Source: Pelagibacterium luteolum (GTDB lineage: Bacteria > Pseudomonadota > Alphaproteobacteria > Rhizobiales > Devosiaceae). Taken from it: 64,000 bases of DNA. Shown here piece after piece: positions 35,636 to 43,872 of this stretch. The translations under genes were made by a program, and so were the position numbers. Location: the NCBI RefSeq assembly GCF_900100665.1, contig NZ_FNCS01000003.1, positions 248,001-312,000 on the forward strand. The letters run 5' to 3'. Within the stretch, counting starts at the first letter, position 1. The number at the start of each line of letters is the position of its first letter. The notes below the pieces were generated by a model, which was not told where the DNA came from, did no database searches, and saw only the letters and a program-made list of their open reading frames with translations.

Positions 35636-37972
35636 TCACGACCCCACCGCCTCACGTCGCAGTCGCTCGACCGTCATCAGCACCCTTTCCGGCGTCGCCG
35701 GCGCATCCATGCGCGGTGCGATCCTGTAATCCGCAACGCTCGCCGCCGCCATCGAGATGGCCTCGAGCACCGAAATCGCCAGCATGAACGGCGGCTCGCC
35801 CACCGCCTTGGAACGCCGGATGGTCGGCGCCGTGTTCACCGACCACTCGGCCAGCTTGACGTTGAACACTTTGGGCACATCCGAAACCACCGGAATCTTG
35901 TACGTCGATGGCGCATGCGTCCGTAGCTGCCCCTTGTCGTCCCACCACAATTCCTCGGTGGTCAGCCACCCCATGCCCTGAACGAACCCACCCTCGATCT
36001 GCCCGATATCGATGGCCGGATTGAGCGACTTGCCCACGTCGTGCAAAACGTCGACGCGCTCCACCATGTATTCGCCGGTCAGCGTATCGACCACGACCTC
36101 GGAGCACGCGGCGCCATAGGCGAAATAGTAAAACGGCTTGCCCCGCCCCGCCGCGCGGTCCCAGTGAATATCGGGCGTCTTGTAAAATCCCGCCGCCGAG
36201 AGCTGCACCCGTGCCAGATACGCCTGGTCGATGAAATCGGCCCATTGATAGCGCTGGTTGCCCACCAGCACGCAATTTGGCTCGAAGCTTATCGCATCCT
36301 CGGGCACGTTGAACTTTTCGATCGCGAATTTGACCAATCGGTCCTTGATCTGTTCCGCCGCATTGGCTGCAGCCATTCCGTTCAGATCGGACCCCGACGA
36401 CGCCGCCGTCGCCGAAGTGTTGGGCACCTTGCCCGTCGTCGTCGCAGTGATCTTGACCTTGTCGAGATCGATCTGGAAACAATCGGCCAGAACCTGCGCC
36501 ACCTTGACGTAGAGCCCCTGCCCCATCTCGGTGCCGCCATGGTTGAGGTGCACCGACCCGTCGCGATAGACATGCACCAGTGCACCGGCCTGATTATAGG
36601 CCGTCAGCGTAAAGCTGATCCCGAACTTGACCGGCGTCAGCGCAATCCCGCGCTTTAGTACTTTCGAGTTCCTGTTGAACGCGATGATCTCAGCACGCCG
36701 CCCGCGATAGTCAGCGCTCGCTTCCAGTTCATCGACGACGCGGCAGATGATGTTGTCTTCGACCGCCTGATGATAGGGCGTCAAATTCCGCTCGCCCTGC
36801 CCATAAAAATTGGCCTTGCGCACATCAAGCGGATCCTTGCCCAATGCGTAGGCGATGTCCTCGATCCAGCGCTCGCACCCCACCATGCCCTGGGGTCCAC
36901 CAAACCCGCGAAACGCGGTGTTGGACACAGTGTTGGTCTTAAGCGGCTGGCTCTTGAGCCGCACAGCAGGATAAAAATACCCATTGTCCGCATGAAACAG
37001 CGCCCGGTCCGTCACCGGCCCCGACAGGTCGGCCGAAAACCCGCACCGCGCCGCAAACACCGCATCCACAGCCTCGATCCGCCCGTCGTCGTCATAGCCG
37101 ACCTCATAGTCGACGACGAAATCATGCCGCTTGCCCGTTGCGATCATGTCGTCGTCGCGGTCGGGCCGGATCTTCACGGCACGATTGAATTTCTTTGCGG
37201 CAATCGCCGCCACCGCGGCAAACAGATTGCTCTGCGTCTCCTTGCCCCCAAACCCGCCGCCCATGCGCCGAACGACAACATTGACCGCATTCGACGGCAC
37301 GCCCAGCGCATGCCCCACCATGTGCTGCACCTCGCTCGGATGCTGGGTCGAGGAATGAACCGTCACCTCGTCGTCCTCGCCAGGGATCGCCATGGCGATG
37401 TGCCCTTCGAGGTAAAAGTGATCCTGCCCGCCGATTTCCATGGTGCCGGTCACCCGATGCTTGGCGCCTGCCAACCCCGCAGCCACATCGCCTCGCTCCA
37501 GCGTCATGCCCGGCGTAACGAGCGTCGCACCAGCCTCTCGCGCCACGCCGACATCGAGCGCAAACGGCAATTCGGTGTAACTCACCTGCGCCAGCTGCGA
37601 CGCCCGACGTGCTGCTTCCCGCGTCGTCGCCACCACCGCAAACAGCGGCTGTCCGTAAAACTCCACCCGTGTTTCGGCGAAAATAGGCTCGTCATGCTTG
37701 CCCGGCTGGGAAATATCGTTGTGCCCCGGCACGTCGTCAGCCGTCAGAACGCCCACGACCCCCGGCGCGGCCCTAACCGCTTCGAGCCCCAGCGACCGGA
37801 TTTCACCATGCGCACAGGTCGATAGCCCCAGATACGCATGCAGCGTCCCCGCCGGCTCGAGCATGTCGTCGATATATTCCGCCGTGCCCGAGACATGCTT
37901 GTGCCCGGAATCATGGCTCTGCGCCGAATGCACCCCACCCCGTATGGCCGGCTTTGCGTCGAGAGCAGTCAT
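35636..37972 (-). CDS. xdhB: Xanthine dehydrogenase, molybdopterin-binding subunit
   Basis: Large catalytic subunit that hydroxylates hypoxanthine and xanthine to urate at a Mo centre. The 778-residue protein has the entry motif SGTAEYIDDM, GGGFGGKETQ (cofactor loop), RAFGGPQGM-like FRGFGGPQGMVG, and the C-terminal block DVLHDVGKSLNPAIDIGQIEGGF in part. Length and motifs fit the XdhB class of two-subunit bacterial enzymes. It overlaps xdhA by ATGA (37969-37972). Confidence 0.95.
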   Translation of the reverse strand: MTALDAKPAIRGGVHSAQSHDSGHKHVSGTAEYIDDMLEPAGTLHAYLGLSTCAHGEIRSLGLEAVRAAPGVVGVLTADDVPGHNDISQPGKHDEPIFAETRVEFYGQPLFAVVATTREAARRASQLAQVSYTELPFALDVGVAREAGATLVTPGMTLERGDVAAGLAGAKHRVTGTMEIGGQDHFYLEGHIAMAIPGEDDEVTVHSSTQHPSEVQHMVGHALGVPSNAVNVVVRRMGGGFGGKETQSNLFAAVAAIAAKKFNRAVKIRPDRDDDMIATGKRHDFVVDYEVGYDDDGRIEAVDAVFAARCGFSADLSGPVTDRALFHADNGYFYPAVRLKSQPLKTNTVSNTAFRGFGGPQGMVGCERWIEDIAYALGKDPLDVRKANFYGQGERNLTPYHQAVEDNIICRVVDELEASADYRGRRAEIIAFNRNSKVLKRGIALTPVKFGISFTLTAYNQAGALVHVYRDGSVHLNHGGTEMGQGLYVKVAQVLADCFQIDLDKVKITATTTGKVPNTSATAASSGSDLNGMAAANAAEQIKDRLVKFAIEKFNVPEDAISFEPNCVLVGNQRYQWADFIDQAYLARVQLSAAGFYKTPDIHWDRAAGRGKPFYYFAYGAACSEVVVDTLTGEYMVERVDVLHDVGKSLNPAIDIGQIEGGFVQGMGWLTTEELWWDDKGQLRTHAPSTYKIPVVSDVPKVFNVKLAEWSVNTAPTIRRSKAVGEPPFMLAISVLEAISMAAASVADYRIAPRMDAPATPERVLMTVERLRREAVGS

Positions 37973-39429
37973 GCGAGCACCTCATGCCGAACGATATGGC
38001 TCGGCCCCTCGGTGTTCTCGAAATAAAACCGCTTCAATAAATTCTTCGCCGCCAACATTCGATAGTCCGCGCTCGCCCGCCAATCGGAAAGCGGTTGAAA
38101 ATCCTCTTCGAACGCGCCCAGCGCCGCCTCGACACTCTCGATCGACCACGTCTTGCCCACCAGCGCTTCCTCCACCGCACGCGCCCGCTTGGGCGTCGCG
38201 GCCATGCCGCCATAGGCAATCACCGCCTCGGCGACGACGCCATCGACCACCCGCACGCGAAACGCGCCCAGCGTCGCCGTGATGTCCTCATCCCGCCGCT
38301 TGGTGACCTTGTGGACGCCGAAAAATTCGTCGGCCTCTGGCAGCGGGACGGAAATCGTCTCCACGAACTCGCCCTTCGCCCGGTCCTGCTTGCCATAGGC
38401 GATAAAGAAATCCTCGAGCCGCATCACGCGACGCGCACCACCCTTGCGCAACGTCACCTCAGCCCCCAGCGCGATCAGCGGCGGCGGCATATCCCCAATG
38501 GGCGACCCGTTGGCAATATTCCCCCCGATCGTCCCCATGGCGCGCACCTGCGCCCCGCCGATCCGGTCGAACAGTTCGACCAACTGCGGGATATGCTTGG
38601 CGATGGTCTCGAACGCCCGCGCGTAACTCACGCCCGCGCCAAAGACCACGCGACCGTCGACTATGGAAATCTCATTCATCAGATGACCGATCAGGACCAC
38701 CGGCGCGATGTCGCGCATGAATTTGGTCACCCAAAGCCCGACATCGGTCGCACCTGCCACGAGCGTCGCATCGGGCATGTCCTCGAGCACCGCCGCCAGA
38801 TCGTCGACATCGGCCGGGATGACGGTCTTGCCGCGCCCGCCTTCAACAACCACCCGGCGCCCGTCCTTCAACGCGCCGAGCTTTTCGACGATGTCGGCGC
38901 GCTCGACATTTAAGGCATCCTCCACCGCCGCCCCATAATTGGACACAGCCTGCGCCGCGCGCATAATAGGAGCATAGCCGGTGCAGCGGCACAAATTGCC
39001 CTGCAGCGCCTTTTCGATGTCCGGCAAGGAAGGGTTGGGGTTGCCCAGCCACAGCCCGTAAAGGCTCATGACAAACCCCGGCGTACAAAACCCGCACTGG
39101 CTCCCGTGATAATCGACCAGCGCCTGCTGCACCGGATGCAGTCCACCGTCGCGGCCCTTCAGGTGCTCGACGGTCACGACATGCGCGCCATCCAGCATCG
39201 ACACAAAGGCGATGCACGCATTGGCAGGTTGGTAGTGCAGGCCGGCAGCGGTCGATCGCCCCACGAGCACGGTACACGCGCCGCAATCGCCTTCGGCGCA
39301 CCCCTCCTTGGTGCCGCGCAGCATGCGGTCCAGACGCAGGAAGTCGAGCAGCGTGCGATCCGGCTCCATCGCCGTGAGCTCGATCAGACGATCGTTGAGA
39401 TAGAAGCGGATAGCCGCGCGCGTTTCCAA
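37969..39429 (-). CDS. xdhA: Xanthine dehydrogenase, FAD and iron-sulfur subunit
   Basis: Small subunit carrying two [2Fe-2S] clusters and FAD, which passes electrons from the Mo centre to NAD+. The N-terminal ferredoxin-like cluster ligands are in EGCAEGDCGACTVLVG (Cys44, 49, 52). The second cluster is in CGFCTPGF and LCRCTGYAP. The FAD-binding half starts near residue 190 (TLVAGATDVGLWV, MGTIGGNIANGSPIGD). It has 486 residues. It begins 3 bp after uraH, with a four-base overlap into xdhB. Confidence 0.95.
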   Translation of the reverse strand: METRAAIRFYLNDRLIELTAMEPDRTLLDFLRLDRMLRGTKEGCAEGDCGACTVLVGRSTAAGLHYQPANACIAFVSMLDGAHVVTVEHLKGRDGGLHPVQQALVDYHGSQCGFCTPGFVMSLYGLWLGNPNPSLPDIEKALQGNLCRCTGYAPIMRAAQAVSNYGAAVEDALNVERADIVEKLGALKDGRRVVVEGGRGKTVIPADVDDLAAVLEDMPDATLVAGATDVGLWVTKFMRDIAPVVLIGHLMNEISIVDGRVVFGAGVSYARAFETIAKHIPQLVELFDRIGGAQVRAMGTIGGNIANGSPIGDMPPPLIALGAEVTLRKGGARRVMRLEDFFIAYGKQDRAKGEFVETISVPLPEADEFFGVHKVTKRRDEDITATLGAFRVRVVDGVVAEAVIAYGGMAATPKRARAVEEALVGKTWSIESVEAALGAFEEDFQPLSDWRASADYRMLAAKNLLKRFYFENTEGPSHIVRHEVLA

Positions 39430-39432
39430 GTC

Positions 39433-39789
39433 TCAGCTCCCACGATAGGTGGAATAGCCAAAAGGCGAGGCAAGAAGCGGAACATGGTAATGCCTCGTGG
39501 CATCCCCGACGCGAAAATCGACCGGAATCACATCCAGAAACTCTACGGGTAAGCCACTGACCCGACTGAAATAATCACCAGCGTGGAAACACAACCGATA
39601 AGCACCCGGCGCCAGCGCTTCCCCCTCGAGCAATGGTGCGTCGCAGCGCCCGTCATCATTGGTTATTACTGACTTTTCGAACTTCGCCTCATCACCGTCG
39701 ACCCGATAAAGATCGATGGTCATCCCCCGCGCCGGATGCCCGTTTGCGGTGTCGAGCACATGCGTGGTCAGCCGTCCAAATCCAGTCAT
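39433..39789 (-). CDS. uraH: 5-Hydroxyisourate hydrolase
   Basis: Transthyretin-related hydrolase that opens 5-hydroxyisourate to OHCU. The 118-residue protein has the N-terminal THVLDTANGHPARGM block, with the catalytic His, and ends in the diagnostic YRGS tetrapeptide. No signal peptide is seen, so it is cytoplasmic. It is the first gene of the minus-strand purine operon. The 151-bp divergent gap to the allantoinase/OHCU decarboxylase gene carries a palindromic operator candidate. Confidence 0.95.
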   Translation of the reverse strand: MTGFGRLTTHVLDTANGHPARGMTIDLYRVDGDEAKFEKSVITNDDGRCDAPLLEGEALAPGAYRLCFHAGDYFSRVSGLPVEFLDVIPVDFRVGDATRHYHVPLLASPFGYSTYRGS

Positions 39790-39867
39790 TGCGTGTCCAA
39801 TAATCGTGAGGCAAACCCCAGGACTATCAACCCAAAAAACGCATGGCGAAAGGGGGCGAACCCAAAA

Positions 39868-39889
39868 TTTTTTACCACATGGTCGAAAA
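39868..39889. promoter_or_regulatory. Palindromic operator candidate in the uraH/puuE divergent promoter (site 2)
   Basis: Pattern TTTT-TT-ACCA-CA-TGGT-CG-AAAA, a near-perfect palindrome centred between the divergent genes. Bases CCA-N2-TGGTC-N-AAAATT match the site before the importer. This supports joint control of the importer, the xdh operon and the allantoinase gene. Confidence 0.6.
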
Positions 39890-39940
39890 TTTCGTGTCTA
39901 ACTTGCAGTCAATTCTAGAGCCGTCCGAACGGAGCCCGCC

Positions 39941-41359
39941 ATGCGTTATCCCCGCAATCTCGCCGGTTACGGCGCCAATCCCCCGCACGCCAACTGGCCC
40001 GGCGGCGCCAATGTGGCCGTGCAATTCGTGCTCAACTACGAAGAGGGCGGCGAAAACAATATCCTGCACGGCGATCAGGCCTCAGAGGCCTTTCTCGCCG
40101 ACGTCGTTGGCGCCGCGCCTTGGCCGGATGCGCGCCATTGGAACATCGAATCCATGTATGAATACGGCGCCCGCGCGGGCTTCTGGCGCCTGCATCGCCT
40201 GTTCACCCAAGCCAATCTGCCGGTCACCGTCTATGGTGTCGCCACCGCCCTGATGCGCGCCCCCGAACAGGTTCAGGCCATGCTTGATGCCGATTGGGAG
40301 ATCGCCAGCCACGGCTATAAATGGGTCGAACACAAGGATATGCCGCGAGAGGTCGAGGCCGCCCAGATCGCCGAAGCCATCCGTCTGCATACGGTCGCGA
40401 CAGGTTCGCGGCCACAAGGCTGGTACACTGGCCGCTGTTCGCTCAATACCGTCGACCTCGTTTCCGAAACCGGACATTTCGCCTACATCTCAGACACTTA
40501 CGACGATGACCTACCCTATTGGCGAATGCACAACGCCCGGCCGCAGCTGATTATCCCCTATACGCTCTCCAACAATGACATGCGCTTCGTCACCGCCTCC
40601 GGCTTTGCCAATGGCGAGGAGTTTTTCCAGGCGCTCAAGGACAGTTTCGACTGCCTTTATCGCGAGGGAGAGCAAGGCGCGCCGAAAATGATGAGCATAG
40701 GGCTTCACTGTCGGCTGGTCGGCCAACCCGGACGGTTCGGGGGCCTCAAGCGCTTCGTGGACTACATCCAGGGGTTCGAAAAAATCTGGATCGCCCGCCG
40801 CATCGATATCGCCAACCACTGGGCAGAGGCCCACCCCTACAAGGCACCGCGGCTGGTGCCTTCGCAGATGGATGCTGAAACATTCATGTCGACATTCGGC
40901 GGCGTCTTCGAACACTCACCCTTCATCGCACAACGCACCTGGGAGGCCGAACTCGCACCGGCCAATGATACGCCACTCGGCATTCATTTCGCGCTGCGCA
41001 ACCAGTTCCGCATGGCCAGCCCGGACGAGCGCCTCGGGGTTCTGAACGCCCATCCCGATCTCGCGGGGAAACTCGCCGCCGCCAAACGGCTCACCGCAGA
41101 CTCCACCGCCGAACAAGCCTCCGTCGGGCTCGATGCCCTGACCGATACCGAGCGCCAGACCTTCACCGACCTCAACACGCGCTATGTCGAAAAGTTCGGC
41201 TTTCCCTTCATCATCGCCGTCCGCGACAACACGAAGGCCTCGATTCTCGACGCCTTCAAACGCCGGATCGACAACGACCGCGACACCGAATTTGCCACCG
41301 CCTGCGCCCAGGTCGAGCGCATCGCCCGCCTTCGCATCGATGCATTGTTTGCCGAGTGA
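39941..41359 (+). CDS. puuE: Fused allantoinase (PuuE type) and OHCU decarboxylase
   Basis: Bifunctional protein of 472 residues. Residues about 1-300 are the polysaccharide-deacetylase-like, metal-independent allantoinase PuuE (YEEGGENNILHGD, HGYKWVEH, WYTGRCSLNTVDLV). Residues about 310-472 are OHCU decarboxylase UraD (FGGVFEHSPFIAQRTW, LNAHPDLAGKLA with the catalytic His, KFGFPFIIAVR). The order of use is the reverse: the UraD half turns OHCU into (S)-allantoin, which the PuuE half opens to allantoate. Fusion of the two is known in some Proteobacteria. It is divergent from uraH, whose product is the substrate. Confidence 0.94.
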   Translation: MRYPRNLAGYGANPPHANWPGGANVAVQFVLNYEEGGENNILHGDQASEAFLADVVGAAPWPDARHWNIESMYEYGARAGFWRLHRLFTQANLPVTVYGVATALMRAPEQVQAMLDADWEIASHGYKWVEHKDMPREVEAAQIAEAIRLHTVATGSRPQGWYTGRCSLNTVDLVSETGHFAYISDTYDDDLPYWRMHNARPQLIIPYTLSNNDMRFVTASGFANGEEFFQALKDSFDCLYREGEQGAPKMMSIGLHCRLVGQPGRFGGLKRFVDYIQGFEKIWIARRIDIANHWAEAHPYKAPRLVPSQMDAETFMSTFGGVFEHSPFIAQRTWEAELAPANDTPLGIHFALRNQFRMASPDERLGVLNAHPDLAGKLAAAKRLTADSTAEQASVGLDALTDTERQTFTDLNTRYVEKFGFPFIIAVRDNTKASILDAFKRRIDNDRDTEFATACAQVERIARLRIDALFAE

Positions 41360-41394
41360 CCCCGGCGTATCCGGATAGGGCGGGAGCCGGGGTC
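41358..41394. terminator. Hairpin after the allantoinase/decarboxylase gene
   Basis: Perfect inverted repeat GACCCCGGC (41358-41366) / GCCGGGGTC (41386-41394), starting inside the stop codon. There is no T run on either strand, so it may be a 3'-end stabilising hairpin or a repeat remnant rather than an intrinsic terminator. Confidence 0.35.
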
Positions 41395-41425
41395 AGGCGA
41401 GCGGAGCGACATCCCGGCGCACCAC

Positions 41426-41875
41426 CTAAATCGTCGCCTCGATCGCTTTCAACATCCCATTCCACGCCTTGGCGGTCGGCTCGATATAATCAGCCCATTC
41501 CTCATCCATTTCATGAGTCATGGTCGCTACACACCCGTTCCCGGAGGGGCTAAGCGTCAGCGTAACGGTGGAATTGTCCTCGTCTTCCTCCTCGGGCGTC
41601 ACGAACCACGTGAAAACGAGCACGCGCCCCGGCTCTATGGCCCGATAATTGCCCCAGCCTGGTGACGCCTCGCCCTCCTCGACCGACTCGAAAAAGTATC
41701 GACCGCCCACCCTTGGATCGATCTCGATCCGCGTCACCTGCGCCGACGGCGCTCTTGTCTGGACGTTGCGGGTCATCCAGGCTCTCACCATGTCAGGGTC
41801 GAGCCACGCCTTATGGACCTGCTCCGCGCTGTGGTTTGAAAACCGATGCTCGGTTCGCGCCGTGACATTGGGCAT
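41426..41875 (-). CDS. SRPBCC/AHSA1-domain protein
   Basis: A 149-residue START-like protein of the Aha1-C-terminal (AHSA1) family, a hydrophobic ligand-binding fold with no fixed biochemical role. Typical blocks are the opening RTEHRFSNHSAEQVHKAWLD region, a TRIEIDPRVGGRYFFES strand pair, PGRVLVFTW and a C-terminal HEMDEEWADYIEPTAKAWNGML helix. It lies 9 bp after a second AHSA1 gene, with an ArsR-type gene divergent. This pairing of ArsR plus SRPBCC genes is common and suggests the pair is repressed by the ArsR protein. Confidence 0.85.
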   Translation of the reverse strand: MPNVTARTEHRFSNHSAEQVHKAWLDPDMVRAWMTRNVQTRAPSAQVTRIEIDPRVGGRYFFESVEEGEASPGWGNYRAIEPGRVLVFTWFVTPEEEDEDNSTVTLTLSPSGNGCVATMTHEMDEEWADYIEPTAKAWNGMLKAIEATI

Positions 41876-41884
41876 GTCCGCCTC

Positions 41885-42346
41885 CTACTTATAGAACCCC
41901 TCGCGCAGATTGATGCCGTGCTCGACATAAACCTTCATTGCGGAAAGCATGAACGTCCAGCCCTCGCAATTCCCATAGGATGATTTCAATGCGGTCTCGG
42001 TCTGTTTCCACCCCTCTTCGGTGATCGACACCAGCGTCCGCGTATTGTCGTCAAGCGGCGCGAAGGTCATGGTCACCGTCGTATCGTAATTGCCGGTCTC
42101 ATCACCTTCGGGCGCCGCGCCCCAGGTGAGGACGATCTTTTGGTCCGGGACCACTTCGACGACATTGACCGGAAACGCGCCCGGAAAATCATGGAAATCC
42201 CAGGTGACCACTGCCCCGGTTTTCAGCCGCCCCTTCGCTCCGCCGGTGGTGAAATACCCCGAAAGCTTTTGGGGGTCGGCCACGGCCTCGAACACCTCGT
42301 GCACCGGCTTTGATATCCGGCCCGATATCGTGAATTTGAACTCCAT
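41885..42346 (-). CDS. SRPBCC/AHSA1-domain protein, first of pair
   Basis: A 153-residue AHSA1-family protein. It shows the family flow: FKFTISGRISKPVHEVFEA, a GGAKGRLKTGAVVTWDF strand, QKIVLTWGAA, TMTFAPLDDNTRTLVSITEEGW, then the final helix with SAMKVYVEHG. I chose ATG 42346 with an upstream AGAGG; GTG 42355 is the alternative. The gene starts 33 bp from an ArsR-type operator, and its promoter must overlap that site. The ligand is unknown. Confidence 0.85.
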   Translation of the reverse strand: MEFKFTISGRISKPVHEVFEAVADPQKLSGYFTTGGAKGRLKTGAVVTWDFHDFPGAFPVNVVEVVPDQKIVLTWGAAPEGDETGNYDTTVTMTFAPLDDNTRTLVSITEEGWKQTETALKSSYGNCEGWTFMLSAMKVYVEHGINLREGFYK

Positions 42347-42378
42347 GGTCCTCACCTCTGCTTGCGGATTTACCCATT

Positions 42379-42398
42379 ATGTTATAAAAATATAACAT
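42379..42398. promoter_or_regulatory. ArsR-type operator overlapping the regulator's start codon
   Basis: ATGTTATA (42379-42386), AAAA, then TATAACAT (42391-42398): a perfect 8+8 inverted repeat in an AT-rich patch within GC-rich DNA. Its right arm includes the first two bases of the ArsR-family start codon at 42397. It lies between the two divergent genes and probably controls both. Confidence 0.7.
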
Positions 42399-42720
42399 GT
42401 CAAGCCAAGATGATTCGGACCGTATTTTCAAGGCGTTGAGCGACAGGCGCCGCCGCGCGATGCTTGATGCGCTAAAGGATGAACCGAAAACCACGGGCAC
42501 GCTCGTCGCCCTTTTCCCTGAGATCGACCGCTGCACGGTGATGCAGCACATCCGCGTTCTCGAAGCAGCTGGGCTCATTGTGGCGCGCAAGGACGGTCGC
42601 GAGCGCTGGAACCATCTCAACGCACTGCCCATCAAGGATATTCACGACCGCTGGATCGGCGACTACGCCCGAAACGCAGCAGGGCTCATGTCGCGGCTCG
42701 AAAAAGAACTCGACGCCTGA
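42397..42720 (+). CDS. ArsR-family winged-helix transcriptional regulator
   Basis: A 107-residue repressor-like protein. Residues about 5-75 form the winged helix (DRIFKALSDRRRRAMLDAL, recognition helix DRCTVMQHIRVLEAAGL, wing VARKDGRERWNHLN). It lacks the ELCVCDL metal site of ArsR/SmtB sensors, so the signal is probably not a metal. The start codon overlaps the palindromic operator and no ribosome site fits upstream, which points to a leaderless mRNA under direct autorepression. It is divergent from the two AHSA1 genes, the expected targets. Confidence 0.88.
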   Translation: MSSQDDSDRIFKALSDRRRRAMLDALKDEPKTTGTLVALFPEIDRCTVMQHIRVLEAAGLIVARKDGRERWNHLNALPIKDIHDRWIGDYARNAAGLMSRLEKELDA

Positions 42721-42727
42721 CCGCCTG

Positions 42728-43108
42728 TTATTCTGGATGGATTTTTTCCGATTTCACGCTGCCACTGGCATCGAAAACCGTCCATCTGCCAGCCTTCTTG
42801 CCCATCTTGTAGTGCCCGGTGTCCCACACCTGACCGTTGTCGTGCCAGCGCGTCCAGGGGCCATCCTGCACGTTGTCGACAAAACCGCCCTCCTGCAGTT
42901 TGCCTCCATTGGCGCGAAACCAGACCCAACGCCCCACGAAGCGGTCGCGTTCGTAATGGCCCTCCGCCTTGAGCGTGCCGTCCTTGAGATAGAACCGCCA
43001 ATGACCGTCTTTCAGGCCATCGACGACGCGCCCCTCGGCTGCAAGCGTGCCATCCTTGAACCGCTGCTCGAATGGTCCGTCCGGTGCCTTTGAGACATCC
43101 ACAAGCAT
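42728..43108 (-). CDS. MORN/YwqK-like repeat protein
   Basis: A 126-residue protein made of about four beta-hairpin repeats of the MORN-variant (YwqK antitoxin-like) type: FEQRFKDGTLAAEG, WRFYLKDGTLKAEGHY, WVWFRANGGKLQEGGF and WTRWHDNGQVWDTGHY. There is no signal peptide, enzyme motif or toxin gene beside it. Such repeats mediate protein or lipid contacts; no specific role can be given. ATG 43108 has an excellent GGGAGGAG site, so the longer frame from 43162 is not used. It converges on the ArsR-type gene and is divergent from a HAD hydrolase gene. Confidence 0.78.
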   Translation of the reverse strand: MLVDVSKAPDGPFEQRFKDGTLAAEGRVVDGLKDGHWRFYLKDGTLKAEGHYERDRFVGRWVWFRANGGKLQEGGFVDNVQDGPWTRWHDNGQVWDTGHYKMGKKAGRWTVFDASGSVKSEKIHPE

Positions 43109-43167
43109 CCAAATCTCCTCCCGAATTCTCTCTATCGCATCGCGTTCAGCCGTGGCAAACATCGGAT

Positions 43168-43866
43168 ATGCAGACCCTCAGCACCATCGGCTTTGATGCA
43201 GACGACACGCTCTGGCAAAACGAGCACTTTTTTCGTCTGACCGAGCGGCATTTCACCGAACTCCTTGTCGACTACGCCGAGCCCGAGCACTTGGCCGCTC
43301 GTCTTCTGGATGCCGAAAAGCGCAATCTCGCCCATTACGGCTTCGGGATAAAGGGCTTCACGCTGTCCATGATCGAGACCGCCATCGAGGTCACCGATGG
43401 CAAGGTACCCGGCGACATCATCGGGCGCATCGTCAACGCCGGTCGCGAAATGCTCTCCCATCCCATCGAGACGCTGCCCCACGTCCATGAGACGCTGGAA
43501 GCCCTCGCCGCCGACCACACGCTGGTCCTCATCACCAAGGGCGACCTTTTCGATCAGGAGCGCAAACTCGCGCAGTCCGGCCTCGGTGAGTTTTTCGACG
43601 CGGTCGAGATCGTCTCAGACAAATCGCCAGCGACCTATGCCCGCGCGTTTTCTCGCCACGGTGACGGCCCGGAGCGCGCCATGATGGTCGGCAACTCGCT
43701 GCGCTCCGACGTGATCCCCGCCATTGAGGCGGGCGGCTGGGGCACCTACGTCCCCCACGACCTGACCTGGGACTACGAACGCGCCGATGAGCCCAAAAAT
43801 GGCTCACCACGCTTTTTCAAAATTGCCTCCCTCGCCGAGCTAAAGCCCCTGATCGACCGCCTCTGA
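43168..43866 (+). CDS. HAD-family hydrolase
   Basis: A 232-residue haloacid dehalogenase-like phosphatase. Motif I is FDADDTLW (DxDxT), motif II is LVLITKGD, motif III lies around the Lys in VSDKSPATYARAF, and motif IV is MMVGNSLRSDV. The helical cap (residues about 20-95) makes it a C1-type enzyme. Its substrate is unknown. ATG 43168 leaves the motif I Asp near residue 9-11, as usual. The frame running back to 43072 overlaps the divergent gene and is unsupported. Confidence 0.85.
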   Translation: MQTLSTIGFDADDTLWQNEHFFRLTERHFTELLVDYAEPEHLAARLLDAEKRNLAHYGFGIKGFTLSMIETAIEVTDGKVPGDIIGRIVNAGREMLSHPIETLPHVHETLEALAADHTLVLITKGDLFDQERKLAQSGLGEFFDAVEIVSDKSPATYARAFSRHGDGPERAMMVGNSLRSDVIPAIEAGGWGTYVPHDLTWDYERADEPKNGSPRFFKIASLAELKPLIDRL

Positions 43867-43872
43867 TAGCGC

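Noticed and set aside
36770-37825. A 351-codon open frame on + opposite xdhB
   Set aside because: Antisense to a complete molybdopterin subunit gene; its translation has no recognisable motif and there is no ribosome site.
41358-41394. Intrinsic terminator after puuE
   Set aside because: The stem is strong, but no U run follows on either strand. It is kept as a hairpin with low confidence.
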